Below are positions 56,538 to 64,000 of a DNA stretch of 64,000 nt, piece by piece. Position 1 is the first letter of the stretch, and each line of letters begins with the position of its first letter. The DNA comes from Pararhodobacter sp. (GTDB lineage: Bacteria > Pseudomonadota > Alphaproteobacteria > Rhodobacterales > Rhodobacteraceae): NCBI GenBank assembly GCA_020832665.1, contig JAFIEG010000012.1:1-64000 (forward strand). The letters run 5' to 3'. The notes beneath the pieces were generated by a model. It had not been told where the DNA came from. It worked only from the letters and a program-made list of their open reading frames with translations, and made no database searches. Both the position numbers and the translations under genes were made by a program.

Positions 56538-57505
56538 GGCTCAAGCGGCTGGGCGAGGCCGAAAAACACCAGGATACCGGCCCCCGGCGCGATGCCACCC
56601 AAGACCGGATCAAGCGCCAGTTCGGCCCGCCCCGGTGCACTGTGCATTGCATCCGTCAGGCATTCGCGCGCCACCCCGGCGATGGCGTCGGCTTGCGGCG
56701 CGCGCAACCAGATGCTGACGGTATCGGCGTCGCCCGGCGCCTCGGCCAGCACAAGCAGCGGCGCGGCAACACCGCCGGGAAAGAGATGCTCGACAATATG
56801 CGTGCTGCGCCGCACCGTCTGGCGCTGCAGCCGCGCTGCCTCGGCCATTTCGGCGGGCATGGCGCAACCCTCGAACTCGCCGAAATCGAAGCCAATGGCC
56901 GGCGCATAGGCAAGCTCGATGACCACCTCCTGCCCCGGCGCAAGGGTCAGGGTCTGGGCGAAGCGGGCGGCAACTGACCACATTGGATAGCCGTAACGAA
57001 GCAGGCCGCCCTCGCCCAACGCCGCGCGTGCCTCGTCGGACAGGCTTTCGATGGCCGCGCGCATCACATCGCCGTCGAACGGCGGCAGCGGCAGGCCCAA
57101 CAGATCGAGCCGGGCGGTGATGTCCTCACCATCGTGAAAGGCGCGCAGTTCTTCGGCCAGATCGGCCGGGGCGCCATCGACCAGCAGCGTGAAGCCGGTG
57201 AAATCGGGCGCCTCATGGGGCAGCATCTGCGCGGCATCCAGATGGCTGCCGCGCACCGCTGGCAGCGCATGGGTCAGCACCACCTCGGCCGCGCTTTGCG
57301 ATCGGTTGTGCCAGCGCGCGCGCAGCTCTACCCGCTCGGGGCGGACATACAGCTCCTGCCCCAGCAGGATCACCGCTTCGCCGCCGCGCAGCTCGGGGCC
57401 TGCCACGCCGATCGGCGCGATATCCCAGGCCGCGGCCTGAAGCGGCAGCATCAGCACCGAAACGGCGCTCAGCGCGGCCATGACAGTCCCCGATCCGGCG
57501 TTCAT
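56534..57505 (-). CDS. DUF4424-like exported protein
   Basis: A 323-aa exported protein with signal peptide (LSAVSVLMLPLQAAA) and a region similar to DUF4424 proteins: a strand VELRARWHNRSQSAAEVVLTHALPAV and later repeats of beta strands with a Trp/Tyr-rich middle (YGYPMWSVAARFAQTLTLAPG). Cys at CAMPAEM and CLTDA could form a disulfide. Function unknown. ATG 57505 is the natural start. The end overlaps the pepN stop on the other strand by three bases in the palindrome TTAA. Confidence 0.75.
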   Translation of the reverse strand: MNAGSGTVMAALSAVSVLMLPLQAAAWDIAPIGVAGPELRGGEAVILLGQELYVRPERVELRARWHNRSQSAAEVVLTHALPAVRGSHLDAAQMLPHEAPDFTGFTLLVDGAPADLAEELRAFHDGEDITARLDLLGLPLPPFDGDVMRAAIESLSDEARAALGEGGLLRYGYPMWSVAARFAQTLTLAPGQEVVIELAYAPAIGFDFGEFEGCAMPAEMAEAARLQRQTVRRSTHIVEHLFPGGVAAPLLVLAEAPGDADTVSIWLRAPQADAIAGVARECLTDAMHSAPGRAELALDPVLGGIAPGAGILVFFGLAQPLEP

Positions 57506-57708
57506 TGGCCCCTCTCCCCGGTCTGGATTCCACCATTGCCGCCATCACCAATTCCGACGCGGCACCATGGCTGAATGCTGACCTGAAGCCAGTTGCCGGG
57601 CCATGATCTGGATCATCGAGACCGCCGGATGGGGAGATTTGCCAAACAGCGCGCCCCCAACGTGCCCGTTGGCCACAACCCAAGGCGGCGCCCCCCCCCC
57701 CCACCCCC

Positions 57709-57773
57709 TTCATCTTGCACCCAATACGCCCGGGGGGAGTCGGTGCAGCCGCCGGGGGGGCAGCGCCCCCCAC
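57709..57773 (+). repeat. Dispersed structured repeat, copy D
   Basis: Begins TTCATCTTGCACCCAATAC and ends in a GGGGGGC/GCCCCCC hairpin. It is preceded by 12 consecutive C and lies in the gap between the DUF4424-like and VWA genes, antisense to both. The 57506-57784 gap contains no other gene. Confidence 0.8.
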
Positions 57774-57784
57774 CCTCCGCACCG

Positions 57785-58966
57785 TCAGCGCAGCATCTGC
57801 ATGCCGCGGCTCAGCCCGTCCAGCGTCATCGGCACCATGCGTTCCTCGAACAGCTCGCGGATCATGGCGATTGACTGCGTATGGTTCCAGAAGCGCTCGG
57901 GCGTGGGGTTGATCCACAGCGTATCGGGCCAGGTCTCGCGCACGCGGTTCAGCCAGGTGGCGCCGCTTTCCTCGTTCCAGTGCTCATTGGCGCCGCCCGC
58001 ATAGGCGATCTCGTATGGCGACATGGCGGCATCGCCCACGAAGATGCATTTGTAACCGGCACCATAGGTGCGCAGCACCTCCCATGTCGGGGTTCGCTCG
58101 GACCAGCGCCGCGCATTGTCGCGCCAGACGAATTCGTAAAGGCAGTTGTGAAAGTAGTAATGCTCCAGATGCTTGAACTCGGCGCGCGCGGCGCTGAACA
58201 GCTCCTGCACCACCTGCACATGCGCATCCATCGAGCCGCCGACATCGAGAAACAGCAGCACCTTCACCGCGTTGCGCCGCTCGGGGCGGGTTTTCACATC
58301 CAGCCAGCCCTGCTCGGCGGTGGCGCGGATGGTGCCGTCCATGTCCAGCTCTTCCTCGGCGCCGTCGCGCGCCCAGCGGCGCAGGCGCTTGAGCGCGACC
58401 TTGATGTTGCGCGTGCCCAGCTCGACGGTGTCGTCGAAATTGCGGAACTCGCGCTTGTCCCACACTTTGACGGCGCGGCCGTGGCGGCCTTCTTTCTGGC
58501 CGATGCGCACGCCCTCGGGGTTGTAGCCATAGGCGCCGAAGGGCGAGGTGCCGGCGGTGCCGATCCATTTCGAGCCGCCCTGATGGCGCTCGCTCTGCTC
58601 TTCCAGCCGCTTCTTCAGCGTCTCCATCAGCTTCTCGAAGCCGCCCAACGCCTCGATCCGGGCGCGCTCTTCCTCGCTCAAGTGCTTCTCGGCCAGCTTT
58701 TCCAGCCACTCGGCGGGCAGATCGAGGCTGCGCACCACCTGCTCAGGCGTGATCGCCTCCAGCCCCTTGAAGGCTTGCGCAAAGGCGCGGTCGAAACGGT
58801 CTATATGGCGCTCGTCCTTCACCATGGTGGTGCGGGCAAGGTAATAGAAACCTTCGGGATCAAAACGCCCCAGCCCGGCCTGCAGCGCTTCCAGAAAGCC
58901 CAGATACTCGCGCAGGCTGACCGGCACGGCATGTTGGCGCAGGCTGTCGAAAAAGGGCTGGAACAT
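57785..58966 (-). CDS. VWA domain (CoxE-like) protein
   Basis: A 393-aa cytosolic protein with a CoxE-like N-terminal helical region and a von Willebrand A domain (about 225-393). The metal-ion-dependent adhesion site begins FLDVGGSMDAHVQVV (D-x-G-x-S), and WNEESGATWLN follows. CoxE-type proteins work with a MoxR-type AAA+ ATPase to insert cofactors or metals (carbon-monoxide dehydrogenase in the namesake case), but no such ATPase is nearby. The ATG shares a base with the stop of a 55-aa membrane-protein gene (TGATG), so translation of the two is coupled. Confidence 0.9.
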   Translation of the reverse strand: MFQPFFDSLRQHAVPVSLREYLGFLEALQAGLGRFDPEGFYYLARTTMVKDERHIDRFDRAFAQAFKGLEAITPEQVVRSLDLPAEWLEKLAEKHLSEEERARIEALGGFEKLMETLKKRLEEQSERHQGGSKWIGTAGTSPFGAYGYNPEGVRIGQKEGRHGRAVKVWDKREFRNFDDTVELGTRNIKVALKRLRRWARDGAEEELDMDGTIRATAEQGWLDVKTRPERRNAVKVLLFLDVGGSMDAHVQVVQELFSAARAEFKHLEHYYFHNCLYEFVWRDNARRWSERTPTWEVLRTYGAGYKCIFVGDAAMSPYEIAYAGGANEHWNEESGATWLNRVRETWPDTLWINPTPERFWNHTQSIAMIRELFEERMVPMTLDGLSRGMQMLR

Positions 58967-59133
58967 CAGAGCACCAGCCTTTCGATGCCGATTGTCACGA
59001 CAAAGCCCAACAGCGCGCCGATGATGCCCCACACGGCGCCGTATTGCACCATGTCCAGGCCCGAGCCGCCACGGCGGCGCGCATGCAGCACGCCCCAGCC
59101 CGCCCCGATGATGAGCCCCGCAAGAATGATCAT
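58966..59133 (-). CDS. Small membrane protein (55 aa) coupled to the VWA gene
   Basis: A short gene read by hand: ATG at 59133 with a perfect GGAGG site six nt upstream, 55 codons, stop TGA at 58968-58966 whose last base starts the VWA ATG. The product MIILAGLIIGAGWGVLHARR has a first membrane helix (residues 2-16), a basic stretch RRRGGSGLD and a second helix (about 32-53, ending IERLVL). The coupling, the strong site and the codon usage matching neighbours make it a real gene. It could anchor the VWA protein at the membrane. Function unknown. Confidence 0.72.
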   Translation of the reverse strand: MIILAGLIIGAGWGVLHARRRGGSGLDMVQYGAVWGIIGALLGFVVTIGIERLVL

Positions 59134-59177
59134 GCCTGCCTCCGGCCGCCTTTCGCGTTTCCAAGCTGCCGCGCGTT

Positions 59178-60590
59178 TCAGCGCTGCGCCAGCCTGATGC
59201 CGGCGCCGGTAAGCCGGGCGATCTCGGCCTGACGCGCCTGTGCGGCGGCTTCCGAGCCGAAGCCATAGCGCGCCGCGGCCATGCTGTCGAGGCGAAGCCG
59301 CCCTGCCTCGTCCTCGCGGCCAAGCTGCGCGAGCGCCTCGGCACGCATGAAGCCCAGCGAGGCCAGAAGCGCGCCATTCTCGGTGCGCTCGGCCATCGGG
59401 CGCGCGCGTTCGGTCAGATCGAGCACCATGTCGAACTGCGCCGCGGCGAGCGCCTGCACCGCAAGCTGCATGTCGATATGGGCGGCGTGAACTTCGCCCC
59501 CGGGGCGGCTGCGATAAATCTCGCTGGCTATGAGAAGCGCCGCCATCGCCGCCTCGCCCTCGCCGGGACCGGCCAGGCGGGCGCTCAGCATCAGGCTGAG
59601 TGCCAGTCGCGGCCCGCTCCAGCGCTGCTCGCGCGCCAGCGCAAGCGCCTGTGCCGCCGATTCGCGGCGCTGCGATATCGATCCTTCGGCGCTCAGCGCT
59701 GCCTCCACCGCCTCGACCCAGGGGCGCGGCGTGGGGCCAGGCGAGGGCCCGGGCGAGCGCCGGCCGGCGGGGTTGAGCCGGTTCAGGATCGCTGGCAGCC
59801 GCGCAGCGACCTGCGCGCGGGTCATGCCGATTTCCAGCTCGGGCGCATACCAGGCGCGCAGCATCAGCATATCGAAGCCGGTAAGCACGGTCTGGAAATT
59901 GTCGTCATTGAACACGCTGTCGGTAAGGCGAAACAGATCGTTGAGCGGCCCCAAGCCCTGCGCGATCTCTTCATGCATGCAGTCGCGGATTTCCTGCGGC
60001 GTGGTATCGGAGGGCACGAAAACCGCCACCTGCCGGCGCTGGGCAACGCGCGTCCAGTCAATCACCGGGTTACGGCGGTTTTCGGTGAATTCCTCCCAGT
60101 CGGCCACATTGGGCACCACGAAACAGGCCGCCGAGGGCACCACCGAGCGCAGTTGCCGGCGAGTGATGAACTCGACGGTGATGACATTGTCGCCCTCATT
60201 GGTGCGATTGCCCGCCGCGCGGCTGATATCGATGCGTGCCTCGCCGCGCAGCCGCTCCAGCAGCCGGTCGAGATCGCGTTCGGTAACCGGGGTCATGGGG
60301 CCGCGCGTGACCAGCTTCACGGGCCCCTCGAAACGCGAGAATTGCGGGATCTCGCGCCCCGATTCCATGTAGAAGCCCAGCTCGATCAGATCTTCTACCA
60401 TCTCGGCATTGGCGCGCATCGGCGGCAGCGGGCGCGGCGAGCCCGGATCAAAGACACTGAGCGGGGTGATCGGGTCGATACCGTCGCTCAGGCGCTGAAC
60501 CTCGGGCGGCGGGGCACAGGCGGCCAGCACCAGGCCCAGCGCCGCTGCCGCCGCGAAAAGCTGCAGCCGGGGGAAGCGGTACGAACTCAT
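59178..60590 (-). CDS. DUF2927-type lipoprotein
   Basis: A 470-aa lipoprotein with signal peptide and lipobox LAAC, Cys25 being the lipid-modified residue, so it is anchored to a membrane facing the periplasm. The N-terminal half (about 60-270) is the DUF2927 domain, including TRRQLRSVVPSAACFVVPN and ALGPLNDLFRLTDSVFNDDNF-like segments; the C-terminal half consists of Ala-rich helical repeats, TPR-like in spacing (about 300-460). Its ATG overlaps the dusA stop as ATGA. Function unknown. Confidence 0.85.
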   Translation of the reverse strand: MSSYRFPRLQLFAAAAALGLVLAACAPPPEVQRLSDGIDPITPLSVFDPGSPRPLPPMRANAEMVEDLIELGFYMESGREIPQFSRFEGPVKLVTRGPMTPVTERDLDRLLERLRGEARIDISRAAGNRTNEGDNVITVEFITRRQLRSVVPSAACFVVPNVADWEEFTENRRNPVIDWTRVAQRRQVAVFVPSDTTPQEIRDCMHEEIAQGLGPLNDLFRLTDSVFNDDNFQTVLTGFDMLMLRAWYAPELEIGMTRAQVAARLPAILNRLNPAGRRSPGPSPGPTPRPWVEAVEAALSAEGSISQRRESAAQALALAREQRWSGPRLALSLMLSARLAGPGEGEAAMAALLIASEIYRSRPGGEVHAAHIDMQLAVQALAAAQFDMVLDLTERARPMAERTENGALLASLGFMRAEALAQLGREDEAGRLRLDSMAAARYGFGSEAAAQARQAEIARLTGAGIRLAQR

Positions 60591-61573
60591 GCCGCGATCC
60601 TTTGCTCGAAAAGCGCCAGTGCGCAGTCGTAATCGGCCAGTGTGCCGTTGGGCACCTCGGAAAGCGCGCGGCGCCAGGCGCGGGCGCCGGGGCGGCCGGT
60701 GAAAAGGCCCAGCATGTGGCGCGTGGCCCCGCCCAGCTTGCCGCCGCGCTGCAGATGCGCGGCAATCACCTGACGCATGGCATGGGCCACCGCCAGCGGA
60801 TCGGAATCGGGGGTATCAGTGCCAAAGATGCGCCGGTCGGCGCTGGCGAGGATGGCGGCGGGATGGTGATAGGCCGCGCGCCCGATCATTACCCCGTCGA
60901 AGCCCTGCGCCAGCAACGCCTCGGCCATCTCGAGACTGTCGATGCCGCCATTGACGCAAATGCTCAGTGCGGGAAATTCGGTCTTCATGCGCAGCGCCAG
61001 CGCGTGATCGAGCGGCGGCACGCTGCGGTTTTCCTTTGGCGACAGCCCCTTGAGCCAGGCCTTGCGGGCATGGATGATCACCCGGCGCACGCCGGCGGCC
61101 TGCACCGCCGACAGCAGCGCCGGCAGCGCCTCTTGCGGGTTCTGATCATCAACACCAAGGCGGCATTTCACCGTGATCTCGGTATCCGGCGCGGCGGCGG
61201 CCATGGCGGAAACGCAATCACCCACCAGCGCCGGGCTTTTCATCAGCACGGCGCCGAATGCGCCCGATTGCACCCGGTCTGACGGGCAACCGACATTGAG
61301 ATTGATCTCGTCATAGCCGGCATCGGCGCCCATGCGCGTGGCTGCGGCCAGTTCCGCCGGGTCAGAGCCGCCCAGTTGCAGCGCCAGCTTCTGCTCCTCG
61401 GGCGCATATGCCAGCAAATGCCGCGCGCCGCCGCGCATCAGCGCCGCCGAGGTGACCATTTCGGTGTAGAGCAGCGCATGGCGGCTCAGCCGGCGATGGA
61501 ACTGCCGGCACAGGCTGTCGGTCCAGTCCATCATCGGTGCCACCGAAAGCCGGTATGCTTGATGTTCGCTCAA
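60587..61573 (-). CDS. dusA: tRNA-dihydrouridine synthase A
   Basis: FMN-dependent enzyme (328 aa) reducing U20/U20a in the D-loop of tRNA. Family segments: SVAPMMDWTDSLCRQFHRRLSRHALLYTEMV (in parts), NLNVGCPSDRVQSGAFGAVLM with the catalytic Cys, HARKAWLKGLSPKENR and the C-terminal HMLGLFTGRPGARAWRRALS. I start at TTG 61573 (product LSEHQAYRLSVAPMM): this gives 328 aa, close to E. coli DusA, and the AAGG site lies just upstream. Longer in-frame starts to 61675 are excluded because a good promoter (61619-61647) sits inside them. The gene overlaps the downstream lipoprotein gene by 4 nt. Confidence 0.93.
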   Translation of the reverse strand: MSEHQAYRLSVAPMMDWTDSLCRQFHRRLSRHALLYTEMVTSAALMRGGARHLLAYAPEEQKLALQLGGSDPAELAAATRMGADAGYDEINLNVGCPSDRVQSGAFGAVLMKSPALVGDCVSAMAAAAPDTEITVKCRLGVDDQNPQEALPALLSAVQAAGVRRVIIHARKAWLKGLSPKENRSVPPLDHALALRMKTEFPALSICVNGGIDSLEMAEALLAQGFDGVMIGRAAYHHPAAILASADRRIFGTDTPDSDPLAVAHAMRQVIAAHLQRGGKLGGATRHMLGLFTGRPGARAWRRALSEVPNGTLADYDCALALFEQRIAA

Positions 61574-61618
61574 TTTCGCTTGCCTTGCCCTTTGCGGTCG
61601 GTTTACTGCGTTTGAGGC

Positions 61619-61647
61619 ATTATAGCCGCGCATTTCGCCCATGCCTA
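61619..61647 (-). promoter_or_regulatory. Likely sigma-70 promoter of dusA
   Basis: On the minus strand TAGGCA (61647-61642), a 17-nt spacer and a perfect TATAAT (61624-61619), with transcription expected to start near 61612, about 40 nt before the TTG start codon. It lies in the dusA upstream region and excludes longer dusA starts. Confidence 0.65.
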
Positions 61648-61729
61648 CCGGCAGCGGGCGCTGCAGGCGGCACAATCTTGCGGTTGGCTGTTTTTTGCCC
61701 GCCGGCTCGACAGCCGGGCCGGCGGGTGC

Positions 61730-62020
61730 CTATTCGGCGGCCTCGACCACCACCAGGTCACGCTCGGCGGCACCCTTGGCATGCTCGAGCGCCGCCTGAT
61801 AGGCGGGCGAGTTGTAGCAGGCCACCGCCGCCTCCAGAGAGGGAAAGCGCGCCACCACATGGCGCTTGCGATCAGGGCCTTCGAGCGTGACATGGCGCGT
61901 GGCGCGGGCCAGGAATTCGCCGCCATGCTCGGCAATCGCATCGGTGGCCAGCGCCGCATAGCGGCCATAGGCCTTTGCGTCATGCACCGCGACATGGGCG
62001 ATCCAGAAAGCTGCCGGCAT
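61730..62020 (-). CDS. DUF1330 protein (dimeric alpha/beta-barrel)
   Basis: A 96-aa protein of the DUF1330 family, starting MPAAFWIAHVAVHDAKAYGRYAA and containing ATRHVTLEG, RHVVARFPSLEAAVACYNSPAYQAAL, the typical pattern of this dimeric ferredoxin-like fold. Function unknown. Its start is 5 nt downstream of the alaS stop on the same strand, so they are probably co-transcribed. Confidence 0.92.
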   Translation of the reverse strand: MPAAFWIAHVAVHDAKAYGRYAALATDAIAEHGGEFLARATRHVTLEGPDRKRHVVARFPSLEAAVACYNSPAYQAALEHAKGAAERDLVVVEAAE

Positions 62021-62025
62021 CGTGT

Positions 62026-64000
62026 TTACCCCTCTATCACCTTTTCTGCCGCCGCGATTGCGGCCTCGGCCTGCGCGATATCGGCACCGCCGCCCTGCGC
62101 CATGTCAGGCCGGCCACCGCCGCCCTTGCCACCCAGCACCGCCACCGCCGCGCGCAGGATATCCACCGCCGACAGTCGCCCGGTCAGATCGGCGGTCACG
62201 CCGGCCGCCACCGCCGGCTTGGCGCCGGTATCGGCGATCAGCAGCACCGCGCCCGAGCCCAGCCGCGCCTTGGCCTCATCGATCATGGCGGGCAGATCCT
62301 TGCCCGTTACGCCTTCGAGCACCTGGGCGAGGAACTTCACACCGCCCACCTCGCGCGCTTCGGTCGCGGCCTGCGCCCCGCCCATGGCCAGCCGGCGCTT
62401 GAGGTCGGCCACCTCGGCGGCCAGCGCGCGGCGCTCTTCGACCAGCGCGCGCACGCGGGCGGCGGCATCGGCCACCGGCACCTTGAGCGCGGCTGCGATC
62501 TCGTGCAGCCGCGCCTCTTGCGCGCGCAGATGCGCCAGCGCCGCCTCGCCGGTCAGCGCCTCGATACGCCGCACCCCGGCCGATGAGGCGGCATCGCCCA
62601 GCAGCACGCAGGCGCCGATCTCGCCGGTGCGCGCCACATGCGTACCCCCGCACAGCTCGATGGAATAGGTCGCGCCATCGCCGCCCTTGCCCGAGCCGGG
62701 CAGAAAGCCCATCGACACAACGCGCACCTCGTCACCGTATTTCTCGCCAAACAGCGCCTGCGCGCCCAGCGCGCGCGCCTCGTCGGGGGCCATGATTCGC
62801 GTCTCGACGGGGCTGTCCTGACGGATGAAGGCGTTGACCTCGCCCTCGACGCGCGCCAGTTCCGCCGGCGCCAGCGCGCTTGCATGGCTGAAATCAAAGC
62901 GCAGCCGGTCGGGCGCATTGAGCGAGCCGCGCTGCGCGACATGATCACCCAGCGCCCGGCGCAGCGCCTCGTGCAGCAGATGCGTGGCCGAATGATTGGC
63001 GCGAATCATGCGCCGGCGGGGGTGGTCGACCTCCAGCTTGACGGGCTGGCCGCGCCTGATCTGGCCCTCGGTCACCTCGGCGATATGCACGGTGACGCCG
63101 GCGCGGCGCTTGGTGTCACGCACCTCGGCCAGCCCGGTATCGGAGCGGATGAACCCGGCATCACCCACCTGCCCGCCCGCTTCGGCATAGAACGGCGACT
63201 GGTTGACGACGATCTGCACCTCGCCGCTGGCGCCTTCGGCGGGGTCGCCATCGACCACCAGCGCCAGCACCTGGCCCTCGGCGGTTTCGGTCTCGTAGCC
63301 CAGAAATTCGGTCGGGCCATGCGCCTCGGCCAGTTCGAACCAGATCGCCTGATCGGCGGCCTCGCCCGAGCCTGCCCAGGCGGCACGGGCCTTGGCCTTT
63401 TGCTCGGCCATCGCTGCCTCGAACCCTTCGGTATCGACAGCGCGGCCCTTCTCGCGCAGCGCATCCTGCGTCAGATCGAGCGGAAAGCCGAAGGTGTCAT
63501 ATAGTTTGAACGCCGCCGCGCCGGGCAGCGCCGCGCCTTCGGGAAGCGTCTCAAGCTCTGCATCCAGCAGTTTCAAGCCGCGATCAAGCGTCTGGCGAAA
63601 GCGGGTTTCCTCCAGCTTCAGCGTCTCGGCGATCAGCGACTGGGCGCGCTGCAGTTCGGTGTAATGCCCGCCCATCAGCCGCACCAGCGCCGCCACCAGA
63701 CGGTGCATCACCGGCTCGGTGGTGCCCAGCATATGCGCATGGCGCATGGCGCGGCGCATGATGCGGCGCAGCACATAGCCGCGCCCCTCATTCGAGGGCA
63801 TCACCCCGTCGGCGATCAGAAAGGCGGTCGAGCGCAGATGATCGGCGATGACGCGGTGATGGATCTTGCCCTTGCCATCGGGGTCGGTCGCGGTGGCCTG
63901 CGCGCTGGCTTCGATCAACGCGCGCATCAGGTCGGTGTCGTAATTGTCATGCTTGCCTTGCAGCAACGCGCCAATGCGCTCCAGCCCCATGCCGGTATCG
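62026..64000 (-). CDS. alaS: Alanyl-tRNA synthetase, 3' part
   Basis: Partial: the 5' end of the gene lies beyond the window. The visible part (more than 650 codons) starts within the aminoacylation domain ([20 protein letters not shown]), continues through the tRNA-recognition helices, and includes the editing domain with the HxxxH motif ([14 protein letters not shown]) and [13 protein letters not shown], then the C-Ala region with a Gly-rich [17 protein letters not shown]. Charges tRNA-Ala and hydrolyses mis-charged Ser/Gly. Intact as far as visible; DUF1330 follows on the same strand. Confidence 0.97.
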   Translation of the reverse strand, partial: DTGMGLERIGALLQGKHDNYDTDLMRALIEASAQATATDPDGKGKIHHRVIADHLRSTAFLIADGVMPSNEGRGYVLRRIMRRAMRHAHMLGTTEPVMHRLVAALVRLMGGHYTELQRAQSLIAETLKLEETRFRQTLDRGLKLLDAELETLPEGAALPGAAAFKLYDTFGFPLDLTQDALREKGRAVDTEGFEAAMAEQKAKARAAWAGSGEAADQAIWFELAEAHGPTEFLGYETETAEGQVLALVVDGDPAEGASGEVQIVVNQSPFYAEAGGQVGDAGFIRSDTGLAEVRDTKRRAGVTVHIAEVTEGQIRRGQPVKLEVDHPRRRMIRANHSATHLLHEALRRALGDHVAQRGSLNAPDRLRFDFSHASALAPAELARVEGEVNAFIRQDSPVETRIMAPDEARALGAQALFGEKYGDEVRVVSMGFLPGSGKGGDGATYSIELCGGTHVARTGEIGACVLLGDAASSAGVRRIEALTGEAALAHLRAQEARLHEIAAALKVPVADAAARVRALVEERRALAAEVADLKRRLAMGGAQAATEAREVGGVKFLAQVLEGVTGKDLPAMIDEAKARLGSGAVLLIADTGAKPAVAAGVTADLTGRLSAVDILRAAVAVLGGKGGGGRPDMAQGGGADIAQAEAAIAAAEKVIEG

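Noticed and set aside
57506-57784. A small plus-strand gene in the gap before the VWA gene
   Set aside because: The open frames read through the C-homopolymer and repeat copy D, have no ribosome site and no recognisable protein character.

Overview
The window is 64 kb of high-GC bacterial chromosome, almost fully coding, from an alphaproteobacterium of the Rhodobacterales/Paracoccaceae type (for example a Rhodobacter or Roseobacter relative). This rests on gene content and order rather than a database search: the rpsB-tsf pair, the lptF-lptG-lptD-surA-pdxA-rsmA run, the aat-DUF2155-NDUFA12 cluster (NDUFA12 is a mitochondrial-type complex I subunit kept in alphaproteobacteria), a ScfR-type short-chain fatty acyl regulator, and GAAC-N7-GAAC SOS boxes. 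There is no prophage, insertion sequence, CRISPR array or obvious genomic island.

Layout. 0-3.2 kb: tsf and rpsB (minus) with two hairpins between them, a TauE/SafE permease and a small coiled-coil protein. 3.5-5.8 kb: a UspA protein and a BCCT transporter ending at a strong terminator. 6-10.6 kb: an unidentified gene overlapping a LonB-type protease, then enolase. 10.7-14.3 kb: a methyltransferase, two EamA exporters and a Fur-family regulator. 14.3-17 kb: an EEP phosphatase/nuclease, a HpcH/HpaI aldolase and a PaaG-like crotonase. 17.1-20.3 kb: ccmF-ccmH for cytochrome c maturation and a pseudoazurin-like copper protein. 20.5-28.2 kb: the LPS-export and outer-membrane biogenesis operon (lptF, lptG, lptD, SurA-like) continuing into pdxA and rsmA. 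28.2-32.4 kb: ScfR-type regulator, accB-accC and aat. 32.5-36.6 kb: DUF2155, NDUFA12, a DUF3179 protein, two cyclophilins and a TetR regulator. 36.6-41.3 kb: the TetR-divergent small protein, pgk, a 95-aa unknown, tRNA-Asn, an MBL hydrolase and an EnvZ-like kinase. 41.6-51.2 kb: uvrA divergent from a VOC protein, lpdA, DUF924, an MFS permease, a GNAT acetyltransferase, queA and a Bcp-type peroxiredoxin. 51.4-64 kb: ppsA, pepN, a DUF4424-like protein, a VWA/CoxE-like protein with a 55-aa membrane partner, a DUF2927-type lipoprotein, dusA, DUF1330 and alaS (its 5' part runs off the window).

Translational coupling is common: ATGA overlaps at lptF/lptG, ccmF/ccmH and dusA/lipoprotein; TAGTG at lptG/lptD; TGATG at the 55-aa gene/VWA gene.

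Most genes are housekeeping, and I did not find a clearly new multigene system. The most interesting signals are non-coding or small: a roughly 65-bp structured repeat present four times in the same orientation, two SOS boxes in the uvrA/VOC gap, a duplicated 13-bp TetR operator, a 55-aa membrane protein fused translationally to a VWA gene, an unidentified gene coupled to the LonB protease, and a dusA start that must be TTG because a promoter lies inside the longer reading frame. Homopolymer G/C tracts at three places may be sequence or assembly artefacts.
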